Below, in pieces: positions 1-10,581 of a DNA stretch of 64,000 bases. The DNA is from Ophiura sarsii (taxonomy: Eukaryota; Echinodermata; Ophiuroidea; Amphilepidida; Ophiuridae): assembly GCA_035610835.1 (NCBI GenBank), contig CM069454.1, positions 57,828,580 through 57,892,579 of the forward strand, read 5' to 3'. Each line of letters begins with the position of its first letter. Positions within the stretch are counted from its first letter, which is position 1. Under the pieces are notes generated by a model that saw only the letters and a list, made by a program, of their open reading frames with translations, made no database searches and was not told the DNA's origin. A program made the translations under genes and the position numbers.

Positions 1-251
1 CTCAGCGCCAGTTTATCCTCCACAAGTGCTTCGTCCCCTCTTCAGGCTCGTGAAATCTGTCCAGTCTTGTTGCGCAACAGGAAGTGTAAAAATGGCGAAG
101 AGTGTTGTAAATTTCATTCGGAGCGTCCTTATCAGTGGCAATATGTAGATTCTGAATCGTGCGAATGGACAAACTTTCCACGGGATGATAATACAAATTT
201 AGAAGAAAGTTTCTGCGAGCCAACCACTGATGTTTTGACATATGAATTGAG
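1..251 (+). CDS. Exon A of copy 1: CCCH zinc finger and start of WWE1
   Basis: Frame 1 is open from the window edge to the donor at 252 (AG|GTAACT), ending in phase 2. It encodes a C-x8-C-x5-C-x3-H zinc finger whose first Cys codon is at 58-60, followed at once by the WWE1 opening PYQWQYVDSESCEW. In ZAP and PARP12 the fifth CCCH finger packs directly against WWE1 in the same way. The exon may begin at the window edge or at the pyrimidine-rich acceptor ending at 45 (CCTCTTCAG); the sequence does not decide between them. Confidence 0.8.
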
Positions 252-3200
252 GTAACTATATGAAATACCCGTGTCAACACTATAGATTGATCAGCTCCAA
301 ATTGGTGCATCTCCTTAGGCCATAAAACAAAGTTGTGTTGCTCTCCCACGCCTAAAATCTGGAAGGTCGGCCTGCCGGATTTTTTTTTTATCATTTTTTT
401 TTTTAGTATACCAAATCAACCATTTTATTAAGGAAAATGCATACTGGCTGTATTTTCTACTCAATGGTGAATATTTTCTTGAAGTACACATTCATGAAAA
501 AAATATTCACCCTATTCTATAACAGAAACTGCTTTAAAGTATGGAATATCCCCATATTATATTGTATACGGAATTAAAGACAAACGATGTAGAGAATGAG
601 ACTCTTAAATAAAAACAATATACTAGTTGCATTTTCTTTCTTGCACGTGGAGTACAAACCAAAGCTTGTTGTTTGGTTTTCTGGGTTTCGTTGGCTTTTA
701 CACACGTATCAACCAGAAGAATGGTAAAAATAGTGTTGAAATATAAAAAAATCTTTAAAAAAACTGGCTGTAAAACAAAACAACAACAAAAAATGGCCCA
801 CATTTTTCGTAATTTTGACCCGGCCGGATGAGGGCCGTGGCCAATACAGCAGCAAATAAATACTGAAATGTGTATACATTGTGCACATAAACACAATAAG
901 CAATTCGTGCCTCAAATGCGTGACACATGCATTTAGCCAAATTTATGTGCATTTAGCTCAAATTGAACATGTTTGCTTGGATTATTTTTGCGCATGGAGA
1001 GATAAAGCCGCATACATTTTGCCAAATTGGAACTGATTGAACTATAGTAGCTTATTTGGGGAAGGGGAGGAGAGGGGGAGGTGCACTGTGGGTATGGTCA
1101 TAGGGAATAGAGATGAACAGTCTTTATGGATTCCTGCGAGAGGCCTCACACCACAACATCAGTTTCTGCCATAAGCATGATAAGAACTGAGACCATAATG
1201 GTCTCAGATAAGAAGTAGTATCCCTATTGATCTATTCAAGTATGTAATTGTGCAGTGTGTACATGCGTACGTCAGGGATAGCACTGGATCAAAAATGTGA
1301 GAGGTCCCATGAAATTTTTCAGGACCCCGTAGGACTTCAAAAAACAAATTTAAGGGGTCCAACTTTTTTACGCGCAGTTTTAATAAATTCATATTGTGAG
1401 CAAAGAATGGATATGTAATTTACAGAATTTCTTAATGTTTCCATTTCCATACATCGTCAAATTTAAGGGGTCCCTTCAATTTTGATCGGGACCCGCATGT
1501 CTTTCCAATTTGAAACCTGACGCGTCAGACAAGAAAGTGAGAGGTCCAGGACGCACAGACGCGTCAGAATGCGACCCTGGCGTACATGGGTTTAACATGT
1601 ACGCCAGGGGTCGCATTCTGACGCGTCTGCGTGTCCTGGACGTCTCACTTTCTTGGCCCGGCTATGCGGGGGCATGTGCCGGGGACGTACAAAACGTGCC
1701 CCCGCTAGCCTGGGCGTACATCACTGAAAAATAAGCCGGGGAATGGCCGGGCAGTGTAGCGGGGGCGTACGCTAGGGTACACATGTACACCCCGTGTCGT
1801 AGCCGGGGTGTACAAATACATAACGGGGACACAAAATCACAAAAATTAGGTACACAAAACCCTTTGTCCTGGCTAAGGGGGGCCGGGACCGTACGGCGAC
1901 GTACACTTTGTTCGGGCCACTGTAGTGGGGACGTACACAAAATGGTGCCCCCGCCCTGCGGGGACCGTACACGACTGTACCCGGGCGTCACATCGGCAAT
2001 TTGTACGTCCCGGCCCTTATCCCCAGGTCCCCCGCGCCAGGGATGCAATGGATAAGTGCATTAAAACAATCAAGAAAGAGAGTTCTAGTTTGTATTATCC
2101 ACCCTGTATATCAATCTTTCACCTTGCAGCGGCAATGAATATGTAGATTACTGTTATGAACAGTTGTTGAAGGAGTTAACAGTTTCCAGATTTTGCATCG
2201 GAAATGACATCATCCGACGCCTCAGTACTATGTCAACAGTACAATGTCGATCAGCCTGGTTAGAACCGTTCTGCATTGACTGGCTGTGGTATTGGCAAGA
2301 TGTGAATGGAACGTGGATACAGTATGCCCAGAAGGTAATTTATACAGGGTATATCTCAGAATTATTACCTTGATTTTTCAAAAATCAAGGTATTCTATCT
2401 CTGCCGTTTCTTTCTTCTTTCTATAAACCCCCATCTACAAAATGCTTCTTCTCCTACAGTTTAGATGCTACAATCACCAGATTTGGTCAGTAGGACCCTA
2501 CTTGACCTACATATAGGGTCTTCACAGTTTGGGGTCAAAGGTCACACAGGGGGTCATAAGGGGTCAAAACGTGATTTTCACTTAAAACGCCCTTGCAATT
2601 TAGTGAAATGACCTAGGATCGTCAAAATTGGTCAACATACTCCTTATGACCGCACGCACATATAATAGGTCGGTTTTTAAAATCAAAATGTATTTGGGGT
2701 TCGTAGGGGTCAAAATGTTAATTTTCACTTCTATAACTTAAAATGCTTCTTCTCCTACAGTTGACATGCTACAATCATTAGATTTGGTCAGTATGACCCC
2801 CTACCTGACCTTCATATAGGGTCTTCACAGTTTGGGGTCAAAGGTCACACAGGGGTCATAAGGGGTCAAAACGTGATTTTCACTTAAAACGCCCTTGCAA
2901 TTTAGTGAAATGACCTAGGATCGTCAAAATTGGTCAACATAACGCCCTTGCAATTTAGTGAAATGACCTAGGATCGTCAAAATTGGTCAACATATTCCTT
3001 ATGACCGCACGCACATATAGTAGTTCGGTTTTTAAAATCAAAATTTATTTGGGGTCACTAGGGGTCAAAATGTTAATTTTCACTTCTATAACTTAAAATG
3101 CTTCTTCTCCTACAGTTTACATGCTACAATCACCAGATTTGGTCAGAGGACCCCCTACCTGACCAACATTTAGCGTCTTCACAGTTTGGGGTCAAAGGTC

Positions 3201-6200
3201 ACACATGGGTCATAAGGGATCATTTTCTCATTAAAAATCAAGGTCGCCTGGTCTTAGACCAGAGCAATATCTAGTTTATTCTGTGTTTGATCAATTATAA
3301 AAGTCTATAAACCAACAGTGTATCGATCTCATTTTAATATACAAATCAAGACATGAATTAAGTGTGTGTTTTTCAATGTATGTCATAGCCGCCCATTCCC
3401 CAACCCCAGGAAGTTTACAAAGGTGACTGCTTTATGCAGGGTTTACTTGTTTTTTACCTGTAACTTGACTTGACATGTTGATGTCCAATGACTTGCCCTT
3501 AATATAATGACTTTATCCTGATCAAAAATACCTCAAAATGACTTGAAGTTTTAGTGTTTTATGACTAATTATGACTTGAGGGTAAGGGACATGTATAAGA
3601 TTCGTTTTAGCCCTGAACTCCATGAAATCCCATTTAAAAACTATGCTGGCACCACACATTCCCTCATGGCGGGTGATAAGTGTGGACGGAATTGTTAAAT
3701 TTGGGCGTGCGACTCCCTGGCTGGCTAAGTGTTAGGGTTTAGAGCTTCATAATAATTCTGCACAATAGAAAGAATCATTATTTTAAGATCTAAGCATGTT
3801 CTGATATTATACATCTATAATATTTCAGTCTGCCAAAGACACCACAAGTGATGTAGATGGGGACACCTAATAGAGATAGAGAGGGCATATGAGAATTATC
3901 TGACAGGATATGGTGATAAGATGTTCTCATTCTCCACCCATGAGAACAACTACCAACTCAACTTTGAAACCATGCAGCAACAAAATGTCCATTACAAGAC
4001 ACAGAGGAGTGTGCGCAGAAGACCAACGTTTCAGACTATGAGAGATCGATGGCAGCTTGTAAAGTACTTTATCAATTAGATGTTTCTTTAGCATTTTTAA
4101 TTTTTTCAATGATTAAAATGTCAAAAAAACATTTGACTGAGTTTTTTGGCATTTTAATCGCTGAAAAGAAAAAAAATCTTTATACTTGTTTAGATGATAA
4201 ATTTGTTATAAGGTTCATCAGGTTCAGTATGGTACAAAAAATGATTGTACACTCAGTTTCAGCTTTTATGATACTTTGTGTACATCATTTTCCCATACCA
4301 TATCTCTTTTTCACCTATTAGTTAGATCAGCTCCAAATTGGCAAGAAATATTTGTTTTTTATCTCTCTGCGCGCAAAAGTAATCCAAGCGTGATCTGATC
4401 GCGCGATTATAGCCTCACGCACATGGTTTGGGTTTGATGCACGCGTCACGCATATGATGCACAGTATGTCTGTTGTTTTTGTGCGCGCTCTCGTCAATCT
4501 GTAATTATTCGCTGCTGTAAGGAGGCTTCGCCATTTTGGAACTGATCAAACTATAACATAATCATATCAAGATGTTTCTCGAATATAGAGCTATGTTCTG
4601 TGGGCAAACGAACATCTCAGGTAGGGTCGGCCATTTGGTTTTATTTGTTGTAGGGTTTGCTGTTTTTTTAAAATTAGATTAAATTCATTGTTGGGCTTAG
4701 TTAGGGAGGGGTAGGGGTACATCTAGCCATGATTACATTAAGAAGTCAAGGCTGCAATCATGGAAAGAAAATAGTTGGCACACTTGACATAACTTTAATA
4801 TTACAACCATCCCTGTGCTCGCAATTGAGATCAGATTTGGGACAAAGCACTGTTTAATAGAAAGCAGAACCTTTTCTTATATCCATCCCCACCCCATCAA
4901 TCAATGTTGGGGAAACTGCCAAGGCTTCTGATAACATGACTGACAACATTGCCTTGGGACATAGAGTGGGCGGTCACCTTTTTTTCCTTAATTCGGACAA
5001 AGTGTTTCAAACTTTTTTTCTTCTCATGATTGTACGTCCTGAATACCGAATCAACAATTTATCTCCTTTATATCATTGTTTCCAACATTCCTTTTACAAC
5101 ACAGGCAGCAGAAATCCCAAGATAGTTCTAATAAGGGAATATTTCCGAAAACCTGGGTTATGAAAGGCATGCAGACAAGCACGGAGCCCAAGTTGATCCG
5201 TCTCAACCCCAAAGAGGAGGAATACCTAACAGTGGAGAAGATGTTTCTAGAAACCATGGACGATGTGAACATACTGGCTGTAAAACGTGTGCAGAATATG
5301 GAATTGTGGGAAGATTTTTATAGGCGAGTGTAAAATCCTTCCGGTCGAGTCACGGGCCATTTTAAAGATATAAACTCCTAAACAGCTATGCCTGTGTTTG
5401 AGTCTGCATGCACCACCAGGGCTACGAAATCCGCGGGTACGGTGTTCCCAGAAAGAATTAAATCATGGGTCGCAGAAAAAATCACAAGACAATAATATGG
5501 CAAGCAAAACTCAATCAAATCAATGCAAGGATCGAGCATCTGAGTATTAGTGAAATGAATTAATATTCTTATACTAGGCGGTCACCCGGGTTTGCCGGTT
5601 CTCGGGTTTGGTGGTTTGTAGAATGCATGCATAAAGCCCGATCAGACAAACTTTGAAAATTCGACCCTTAGACGACCTTTGACCCCGGACAACCCAAGAA
5701 AAGCAACGCCGTTTTATTTTTTCCACGCTCGACTCGTATTCGGGCTTCCCGTCACCGAGTTTAAGCCCGATTGGACAAACTTCGAAAATTCGACCCCTTG
5801 ACGACCTTTGACCCCGGAAGACCCAACAAACGCTAACCCGTTTTATTTTTGCCACGCTGGCCTCGCATCGAGCATTGTGATCATCGAGTTTAAGCACGAT
5901 CCGACCAACTTCAAAAAGTTGACCCCTAGATGACCTTTGACCTCGTATGCTCTAGCGAATGCAAACTTGCTCTTGCGGGGACCGAGCTGCACCCACCCAC
6001 CGAGTTTGAACGCCGCCCGACCCCGGGAAGGCGACAAAAAAGCGCGCACAGACAGACAAACAAACAGATCACCGAGTTTCTCATCACCGAGTTTAAGCCC
6101 GATCGGACAAACTTTAAAAATTTGACCCCTAGATGACCTTTGACCCCGGGCGACCCAAGAAAAGCAAAGGCGTTTTATTTTTTTCCACGCTCGACTCGCA

Positions 6201-9200
6201 TTCGGGCTTCCTGTCCCCGAGTTTAAGCCCGATCGGACAAACTTTGAAAATTCGACCCTTAGACGACCTTTGACCCCGGACGACCCAAGAAAAGCAAAGG
6301 TGTTTTATTTTTTCCATGCTCGACTCGTATTCGGGCTTCCCGTCACCGAGTTTAAGCCCGATCGGACAAACTTTGAAAATTCGACCCCTAGACGACCTTT
6401 GACCCCGGAAGACCCAACAAACGCTAACCCGTTTTATTTTTGCCACGCTCGCCTCGCATCGAGCATTGTGATCACCGAGTTTAAGCACGATCCGACCAAC
6501 TTCAAAAAGTTGACCCCTAGATGACCTTTGACCTTGTATGCTCTAGCGAATGCGAACTTGCTCTTGCGGGGACCGAACCGAGCATTGTGATCACCGAGTT
6601 TAAGCACGATCAGACCAACTTCAAAAAGTTGACCCCTAGATGACCTTTGACCTCGTATGCTCTAGCGAATGCAAACTTGCTCTTGCGGGGACAGAGCTGC
6701 ACCCACCCACCGAGTTTGAACGCCACCCGACCCCGGGAAGGTACTTGCTCTTGCGGGGACCGAGCTGCACCCACCCACCGAGTTTGAACGCCGCCCGACC
6801 CCGGGAAGGCGATGAAAAAGCGTGCACAGACAGACAGACAAACAGACAGAGAGTAGCGTATTATTATATAGATAGTGGGGGTGATTGGGGATGTCAGCAG
6901 GCAATTTGATTGGTTTTTGGCTGATTTTCAGCTGATACGTCCATACATTATGAGACAATGGTGTATAGATTGGGCGGGGCTTAATTCAGTGAACATACCA
7001 AGTCTTTGTGAAAAAGAGGTACTGTTTAGGGGGCATCGCACTTTAGGGTATCCATTACAGCATCGTGGTATCGACGTTTAGGGGTACTAATTCAATTGTA
7101 GCATGTAATGTCCGACTGTCCCTGCGACTGTCCATGTTTAGTGTTTATGCCGTCTATCGTCTCTAAAGTAAAGTGATTGGATTCAGTGTTTCTAGAAGTA
7201 GCTTTGTTGTTGATAAATGGCCGCTTGCGAAGGAACAAGCGATATCGTCTTTACGAATAGTAAAGAGTGTAAACAAAGTCAAGTTTCAGTGAAAGGAAGA
7301 ACGATATGATTATCCGTACACTGCAAAAAGGTTGCTTAAATATTTACTCAACATTTTACACAACGTTGTTGAAGTATGCAACCGCTCAACAGTTGCGTAA
7401 AATTGACCCAACACCGTTGGATAACATGTTTTCACCAACAGTTGAACAATTCCAGTTACTCAACAGTTGCACAATTTTCATTACACAGCAGTTGGGTATT
7501 ATTAATTAACCATTTGTTGGGCATTTTAATACCAACTGTTGCTTAATTTGTGAATTGTTTTCATTACATACTGAACATTTTTGTATATCAACACGGAACG
7601 GAGTAGGCAAAAATTGGGAATTCTGGGCGATGCAGCAGAGCTACATACACCACTCCCTCTCGGTAGTGGATCTGTAATTTGTTTAACATGTTATTTAACT
7701 ATATAGATAATATCTTACATCTCTTATCATTGATGTTTTTTATTGTGATTCTTTTATTAAAACAGGCATAGCTCCTGATATAATTGATCGATTTCATTGA
7801 TTCCTTTTGTCATATGAGCGGAATAAGTTGCTCTTTGAATACGTGCCTCATTGGTTTGTCAAATTTGTTTGGTACATTTTTAAACAAATATTCATTCTCG
7901 ATAAACATCTTTTTGACTCGCCCTGTAACAAATGGTATATGTCGTATACAACCGTTCCCCAAATTCTGAGAAGATCCATCACGGACGCAATTAGAATCGA
8001 GAATTTAAGCAACAGTTGATCAATAAAAACCACATGAGTAAATCTTAACATATATATAAGTTGCGTGATTGCCTGAGACAAATACTCAACAGTTGCCCAA
8101 TTGAAACAATTAACGCAATATTTTAGCAACAAAATGAGTTTTGACCGGGGGTTTCCCCAACTTGTTACTAAATTGTTTTGCTCAACGTTGGGTAGTTTTT
8201 ACTTTTATACAACACCTAGATTTCTATATGTTGAATAAAATTTAATCAACCATTTACCCACCATGATTAAACGCAATTAAGCAACGTATTTTGCTCAACA
8301 TTTTAGCAGTGTAGGTGATTAAACGATTAGTAAGGCTCAAGGAACAAACTTGGAACTGTTTATTGTCATTGCGTGTTGCATGGTTACCTTTCGGGAGTGC
8401 TCACTGGCTCAACCACCCTCCGTATTTAGAACACAATGTAAATGCTTTCTCCGTGTAAGCACATTACATTGTATGTTGATCTTATATGTTTTCTTTTGGA
8501 TGATTTATTTAATTGTGAAACCTTAGAACAAGACAGATACATATGAATACTGCACCTTTCCTCATAATGTACAGTATGGGGTACAGTATTAGCCCCCTGG
8601 AAATGTGAAAAGTAATATAATGTTATTGTTAGTATGCATGCAAAATTGAGATACTTGCCAATTTTATTCATTGTCGCAAGTCTGGAAATTATGTTGCATG
8701 CATTCTTCATCATGCATATCACATGCATATCTGTATGAATGTCACGAATTAAGATTATTTTGAGCTTTACTTTTTACGCCATTTAGGGGTGTATTATTGA
8801 GTGTTGGTAACGCCGTTTAGGGTAGGGTTTGTATGTGTTACGCCATTTAGGGTATCAAAATAGTGTTCTGGTTTACACCATTTAGGGTCCATTTCAGAGG
8901 TGCTTGGACACGCATGTGTCCCCGCTTGGTATGTTCAGTGACCCCCCTGGGGGTGTTATTTAAGGTCAGTGTTAATTTAATTCACGCCAGTTTGTCCCAG
9001 TCTATATAATATTTGAACAAAAAATATAAAAATGATGAAAATGTACAAAATGTGTCCATGCTTTTCATCTTGTGCTACTTACTGATGAATACAGTGGCGT
9101 AGCTAGGTTTTTTATATTGGAGGGGTGGGAAATAAAAGTGAATCGACAAGATTTTACCGACGAAACAAATATGTGTGTAGCGCGTGAAAATGTGTGCTTA

Positions 9201-10523
9201 AACACTTCATGATGCTGCTATGATTGAACTACATTTTTGGCTCTAAACGAGCACTAATACTAATTGTACTAATTTGACCGTCATCATTTCATAATTCCAT
9301 GAGTCCCTTTGTCAAATAAACCGACAGACACAAAACATTGGTGGAACGATCGCTCCCCCTATGGCTGATGAATACCAATTCAATTTACCATGATTCCATG
9401 CCAATGATCTATTGTACTAATAATTTCTGTTCTTATTTTTTAACTTTTTTATCACAGAAAAAGAGAAAAGATGAAGAGAAAGAGTAAGGATGTGCTAGAA
9501 AAGCAACTATGGCACGGCACAAAGCGAGACAGCTCAGAGGCGATATGTCGGCAAAACTTTGATTTCCGTATCAGCGGCTCCAGAGTGGGGACTCTCTATG
9601 GTCAAGGCAGCTATTTCCATTGCAAGTCAAGCTACTCCAACTCATACACCACGCTGGAGAGCAACGTCCGCAGGATGTTCCTCGTTAGGGTCCTGGTAGG
9701 ATCGTACATCACAGGTACTTCTGATATGAAGCGCCCTCCACCAAAAGATCCGTACAAACCACTTGGGGATCTTCACGACTCGTGCGTCGATGACGACAGC
9801 GATCCATTGATCTTTGTTATATTTGAGACGAGTCAGGTCTATCCGGAGTATCTTGTAGAATACAATATGTCATCGGATAGCGTAACATCTATTGCACCAC
9901 GAGCATCTACTCGCGCAGTTCCCAAAGTGACTTTCCACCAAGCCATTGCACATTCTTTAAACATGCACACAACTACCCCAAATCACTCTCTATCACGTCC
10001 AAGCTCAACTGCCTCATCATCAAATACACGATCTGCAAATGCACTCGCGACTCCCCAATCCAGCTCATTTTCACATTCAGGCTCCGTAAGGGCACACTCA
10101 ACTGTCCAATCTGGTTCAATTTCTACTCCACACTCAACAGCCCAGTCCAACTCTTTATCCCACTCACGCTCATCAAGTGCACGTTCGAGCATCCGATCTC
10201 AAGCTAGCACATCATCTTCTAACAACTTTAATACTACCAGCTCATATGCATCTCAGCATCAAGCCGCTGCAAAGAGTGCTACTCAGACATCTTGCCATGG
10301 TTCGGATCAACGCCCTGCATCCACTCGGCCTACAGGGTATACATCATCAAGTGCACAAAATGATTCGGATGTTGGATATGTCCCGCCCAATAATGATGAT
10401 AACTATTCACCGCCTTCACAATCATCCTCAAGGACCAGTATGAATAGAATCTCAAGTGCCAGTACGAACAGTAGCTCAAGTGCCAGTAGGCGCAGGCGCT
10501 CTAAAAAATGTATCATACAATAA
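1..10523 (+). CDS. PARP12/ZAP-like mono-ADP-ribosyltransferase gene, copy 1 (5' partial, five exons, one damaged)
   Basis: Joining 1-251, 2130-2334, 3829-4058, 5109-5323 and 9458-10523 gives a CCCH zinc finger, WWE1, WWE2 and a PARP catalytic domain, the order of vertebrate PARP12 and ZC3HAV1. All junction phases agree: 2, 0, 0, 2. In the known family such enzymes attach single ADP-ribose units to proteins, and WWE domains bind ADP-ribose; many members act in stress or antiviral responses. Here the catalytic triad reads His-Tyr-Ile, the mono-transferase type. The protein would end in a basic stretch and a CaaX box. An 8-bp insertion in exon 3 introduces stop codons, so the locus is a pseudogene, or it skips that exon, or the lesion is an assembly error. 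The gene starts before the window. A second copy faces it at 37119-28751. Family assignment is strong; the orthology group is uncertain. Confidence 0.8.
283..1045. mobile_element. Inverted-repeat element with TCCAAATTGG-type ends
   Basis: The left end (CTATAGATTGATCAGCTCC) and the reverse complement of the right end (CTATAGTTCAATCAGTTCC) match, and both continue into AAATTGG. Related ends occur at about 4322-4553, near 10533 and 11177, and near 37690, so this is a dispersed family. No transposase is visible. The exact borders are uncertain. Confidence 0.5.
1531..1654. repeat. Long near-perfect hairpin (58-bp arms)
   Basis: Arm 1531-1588 pairs with arm 1596-1654 with only a few mismatches and a one-base bulge, around a 7-base centre. 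The arms are GC-rich and include GACGCGTCAGAATGCGACC. It sits at the left side of a GTAC-rich element in intron A-B of the PARP gene. Confidence 0.85.
1655..2060. mobile_element. GTAC-rich GC-rich element, copy 1 of 3
   Basis: This GC-rich block has many GTAC tetramers in CCCCG/GTAC contexts. It ends in GGGATGCAATGGATAAGTGCA, which matches the right end of the element at 31318-31833. The left end is not clear and may include the hairpin at 1531-1654. The open frames across it on both strands are low-complexity products of the repeat and are not genes. Confidence 0.55.
2130..2334 (+). CDS. Exon B of copy 1: end of WWE1 and start of WWE2
   Basis: The acceptor is at 2128-2129 and the donor AAG|GTAATT at 2335. 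One base completes the split codon from exon A, then 68 codons follow and the exon ends in phase 0. It includes IIRRLSTMSTVQ and WLWYWQDVNGTWIQYAQK, the typical WWE1-WWE2 linker and WWE2 opening of the PARP12/ZAP family. The matching exon on the minus strand (36918-37119) is one codon shorter and otherwise closely similar. Confidence 0.85.
2365..3275. mobile_element. Intronic tandem-repeat element with three DR1-type motifs
   Basis: A unit of about 301 bp starting AATGCTTCTTCTCC recurs at 2441, 2742 and 3097. The second unit has an extra internal duplication of about 54 bp (2888 and 2941). The element is bounded by CCTTGATTTTT near 2367 and its complement AAAAATCAAGG near 3233. Each unit carries GGGTCAAAGGTCA (2532-2544, 2835-2847, 3189-3201), a direct repeat of nuclear receptor half-sites with one-base spacing. 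The same intron in gene copy 2 lacks the block, so it inserted after the duplication. Confidence 0.8.
3829..4058 (+). pseudogene. Exon C of copy 1: WWE2, disrupted by an 8-bp insertion
   Basis: The acceptor is TATTTCAG|TCT and the donor CTT|GTAAAG. The exon starts with SAKDTTSDVDGDT and then meets TAA TAG at 3868-3873. The homologous exon on the minus strand is 222 bp (74 codons); this one is 230 bp because of a net 8-bp insertion near 3868-3880, partly a repeated TAGAGA. Beyond it the WWE2 sequence continues in another frame (ENNYQLNFETM, then SVRRRPTF). Since the normal exon starts and ends in phase 0, skipping it would keep the transcript in frame while losing most of WWE2. Confidence 0.8.
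4322..4553. mobile_element. Short inverted-repeat MITE in intron C-D
   Basis: The left end GATCAGCTCCAAATTGG and the right end CCATTTTGGAACTGATC are imperfect inverted repeats of the family also seen at 283-1045. It is about 230 bp and has no coding capacity. Borders are approximate. Confidence 0.5.
5109..5323 (+). CDS. Exon D of copy 1: N-terminal half of the PARP catalytic domain
   Basis: The acceptor GGCAG|CAG opens in phase 0 and 215 bp follow, the same length as the minus-strand exon. It encodes FPKTWVMKGM, then EEEYLTVEKMFLETMDDVNI and VKRVQNMELWEDFYR, the standard first part of the PARP fold in this family up to the motif preceding the catalytic His. It ends in phase 2 with TATAG followed by GCGAGTG, a GC donor; copy 2 has the canonical GTGAGTG here. 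Whether the GC donor splices efficiently cannot be told from sequence. Confidence 0.85.
5569..6874. repeat. Tandem array of ~129-bp units, each with a DR1-type motif
   Basis: Units share CCGAGTTTAAGCCCGATC, then GACGACCTTTGACCCC, then a CGTTTTATTT stretch, with a period near 129 bp and some irregular units. Eight TGACCT-T-TGACCY or CGACCT variants lie at 5673, 5802, 5931, 6134, 6264, 6393, 6522 and 6641. Three of them (5931, 6522, 6641) are perfect TGACCTTTGACCT. The array ends in a GACA-rich stretch and TATTATATAGATA, like the 3' end of a transposable element. The family was not identified. Confidence 0.8.
7319..8311. mobile_element. 993-bp TA-flanked element rich in CAACAGTTG
   Basis: It is flanked by TA at 7317-7318 and 8312-8313. 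Ends are imperfect inverted repeats, CACTGCAAAAAGGTTG against the complement of CAACATTTTAGCAGTG. The interior has about six CAACAGTTG/CAACTGTTG motifs plus degenerate ones in both orientations. No transposase was found. It looks like a non-autonomous Tc1/mariner-type element; the superfamily is inferred only from the TA duplication. Confidence 0.65.
9458..10523 (+). CDS. Exon E of copy 1: catalytic core (H-Y-I), Ser-rich tail and CaaX box
   Basis: The acceptor is ATCACAG|A; the first base completes the codon split at 5323. Counting from the Met at 9471, the triad is His15 (LWHGT), Tyr48 (GQGSYF) and Ile114 (DPLIFVIFE), the pattern of mono-ADP-ribosyltransferases. RMFLVRVLVGSYITG, DSCVDD and YPEYLVEY complete the fold. 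About 215 Ser/Thr-rich residues follow, including one unit related to the 51-residue repeat of copy 2, then SRRRRSKKCIIQ and stop. The last four residues fit CaaX with X=Gln, a farnesyltransferase-type signal next to a polybasic run. The long isoform of ZAP also ends in a CaaX box. Unlike ZAP, this copy keeps all catalytic motifs. Confidence 0.9.
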
Positions 10524-10575
10524 CAAACGCTATTGTTTAATCGGCTTCAAATTGGTTATACATGTAGCATCAGCA

Positions 10576-10581
10576 AATAAA
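10576..10581 (+). promoter_or_regulatory. Poly(A) signal AATAAA
   Basis: A canonical AATAAA lies 53 bp after the stop codon of exon E, fitting a short 3' UTR for copy 1. Confidence 0.55.

Larger units (their letters stand above)
252..2129 (+). other. Intron A-B of copy 1
   Basis: This is a GT-AG intron. It holds an inverted-repeat element at about 283-1045 whose ends carry TCCAAATTGG-type motifs, a G-rich patch near 1060-1085, the long hairpin at 1531-1654, and a GC-rich GTAC element ending near 2060. The acceptor at 2128-2129 follows a pyrimidine tract. No coding signal was recognised inside. Confidence 0.6.
5324..9457 (+). other. Intron D-E of copy 1 (GC-AG)
   Basis: This 4.1-kb intron is the longest in the gene. 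It contains the DR1-bearing tandem array (5569-6874), the CAACAGTTG-rich element (7319-8311), and a patch with four imperfect copies of CGCCATTTAGGG (8778-8890). A stretch starting GTGGCGTAGCTAGG near 9093 has a counterpart in the same intron of copy 2 near 30991. No coding exon was recognised. Confidence 0.6.

Noticed and set aside
1662..2048. Open frames on both strands in the GC-rich block
   Set aside because: They lie within a GTAC-rich repeat, are Gly/Pro/Arg-biased, and similar frames recur in its other copies.
8778..8890. Interstitial telomere repeat (several TTTAGGG)
   Set aside because: The motif is part of irregular CGCCATTTAGGG copies separated by unrelated sequence, not a head-to-tail TTAGGG run.
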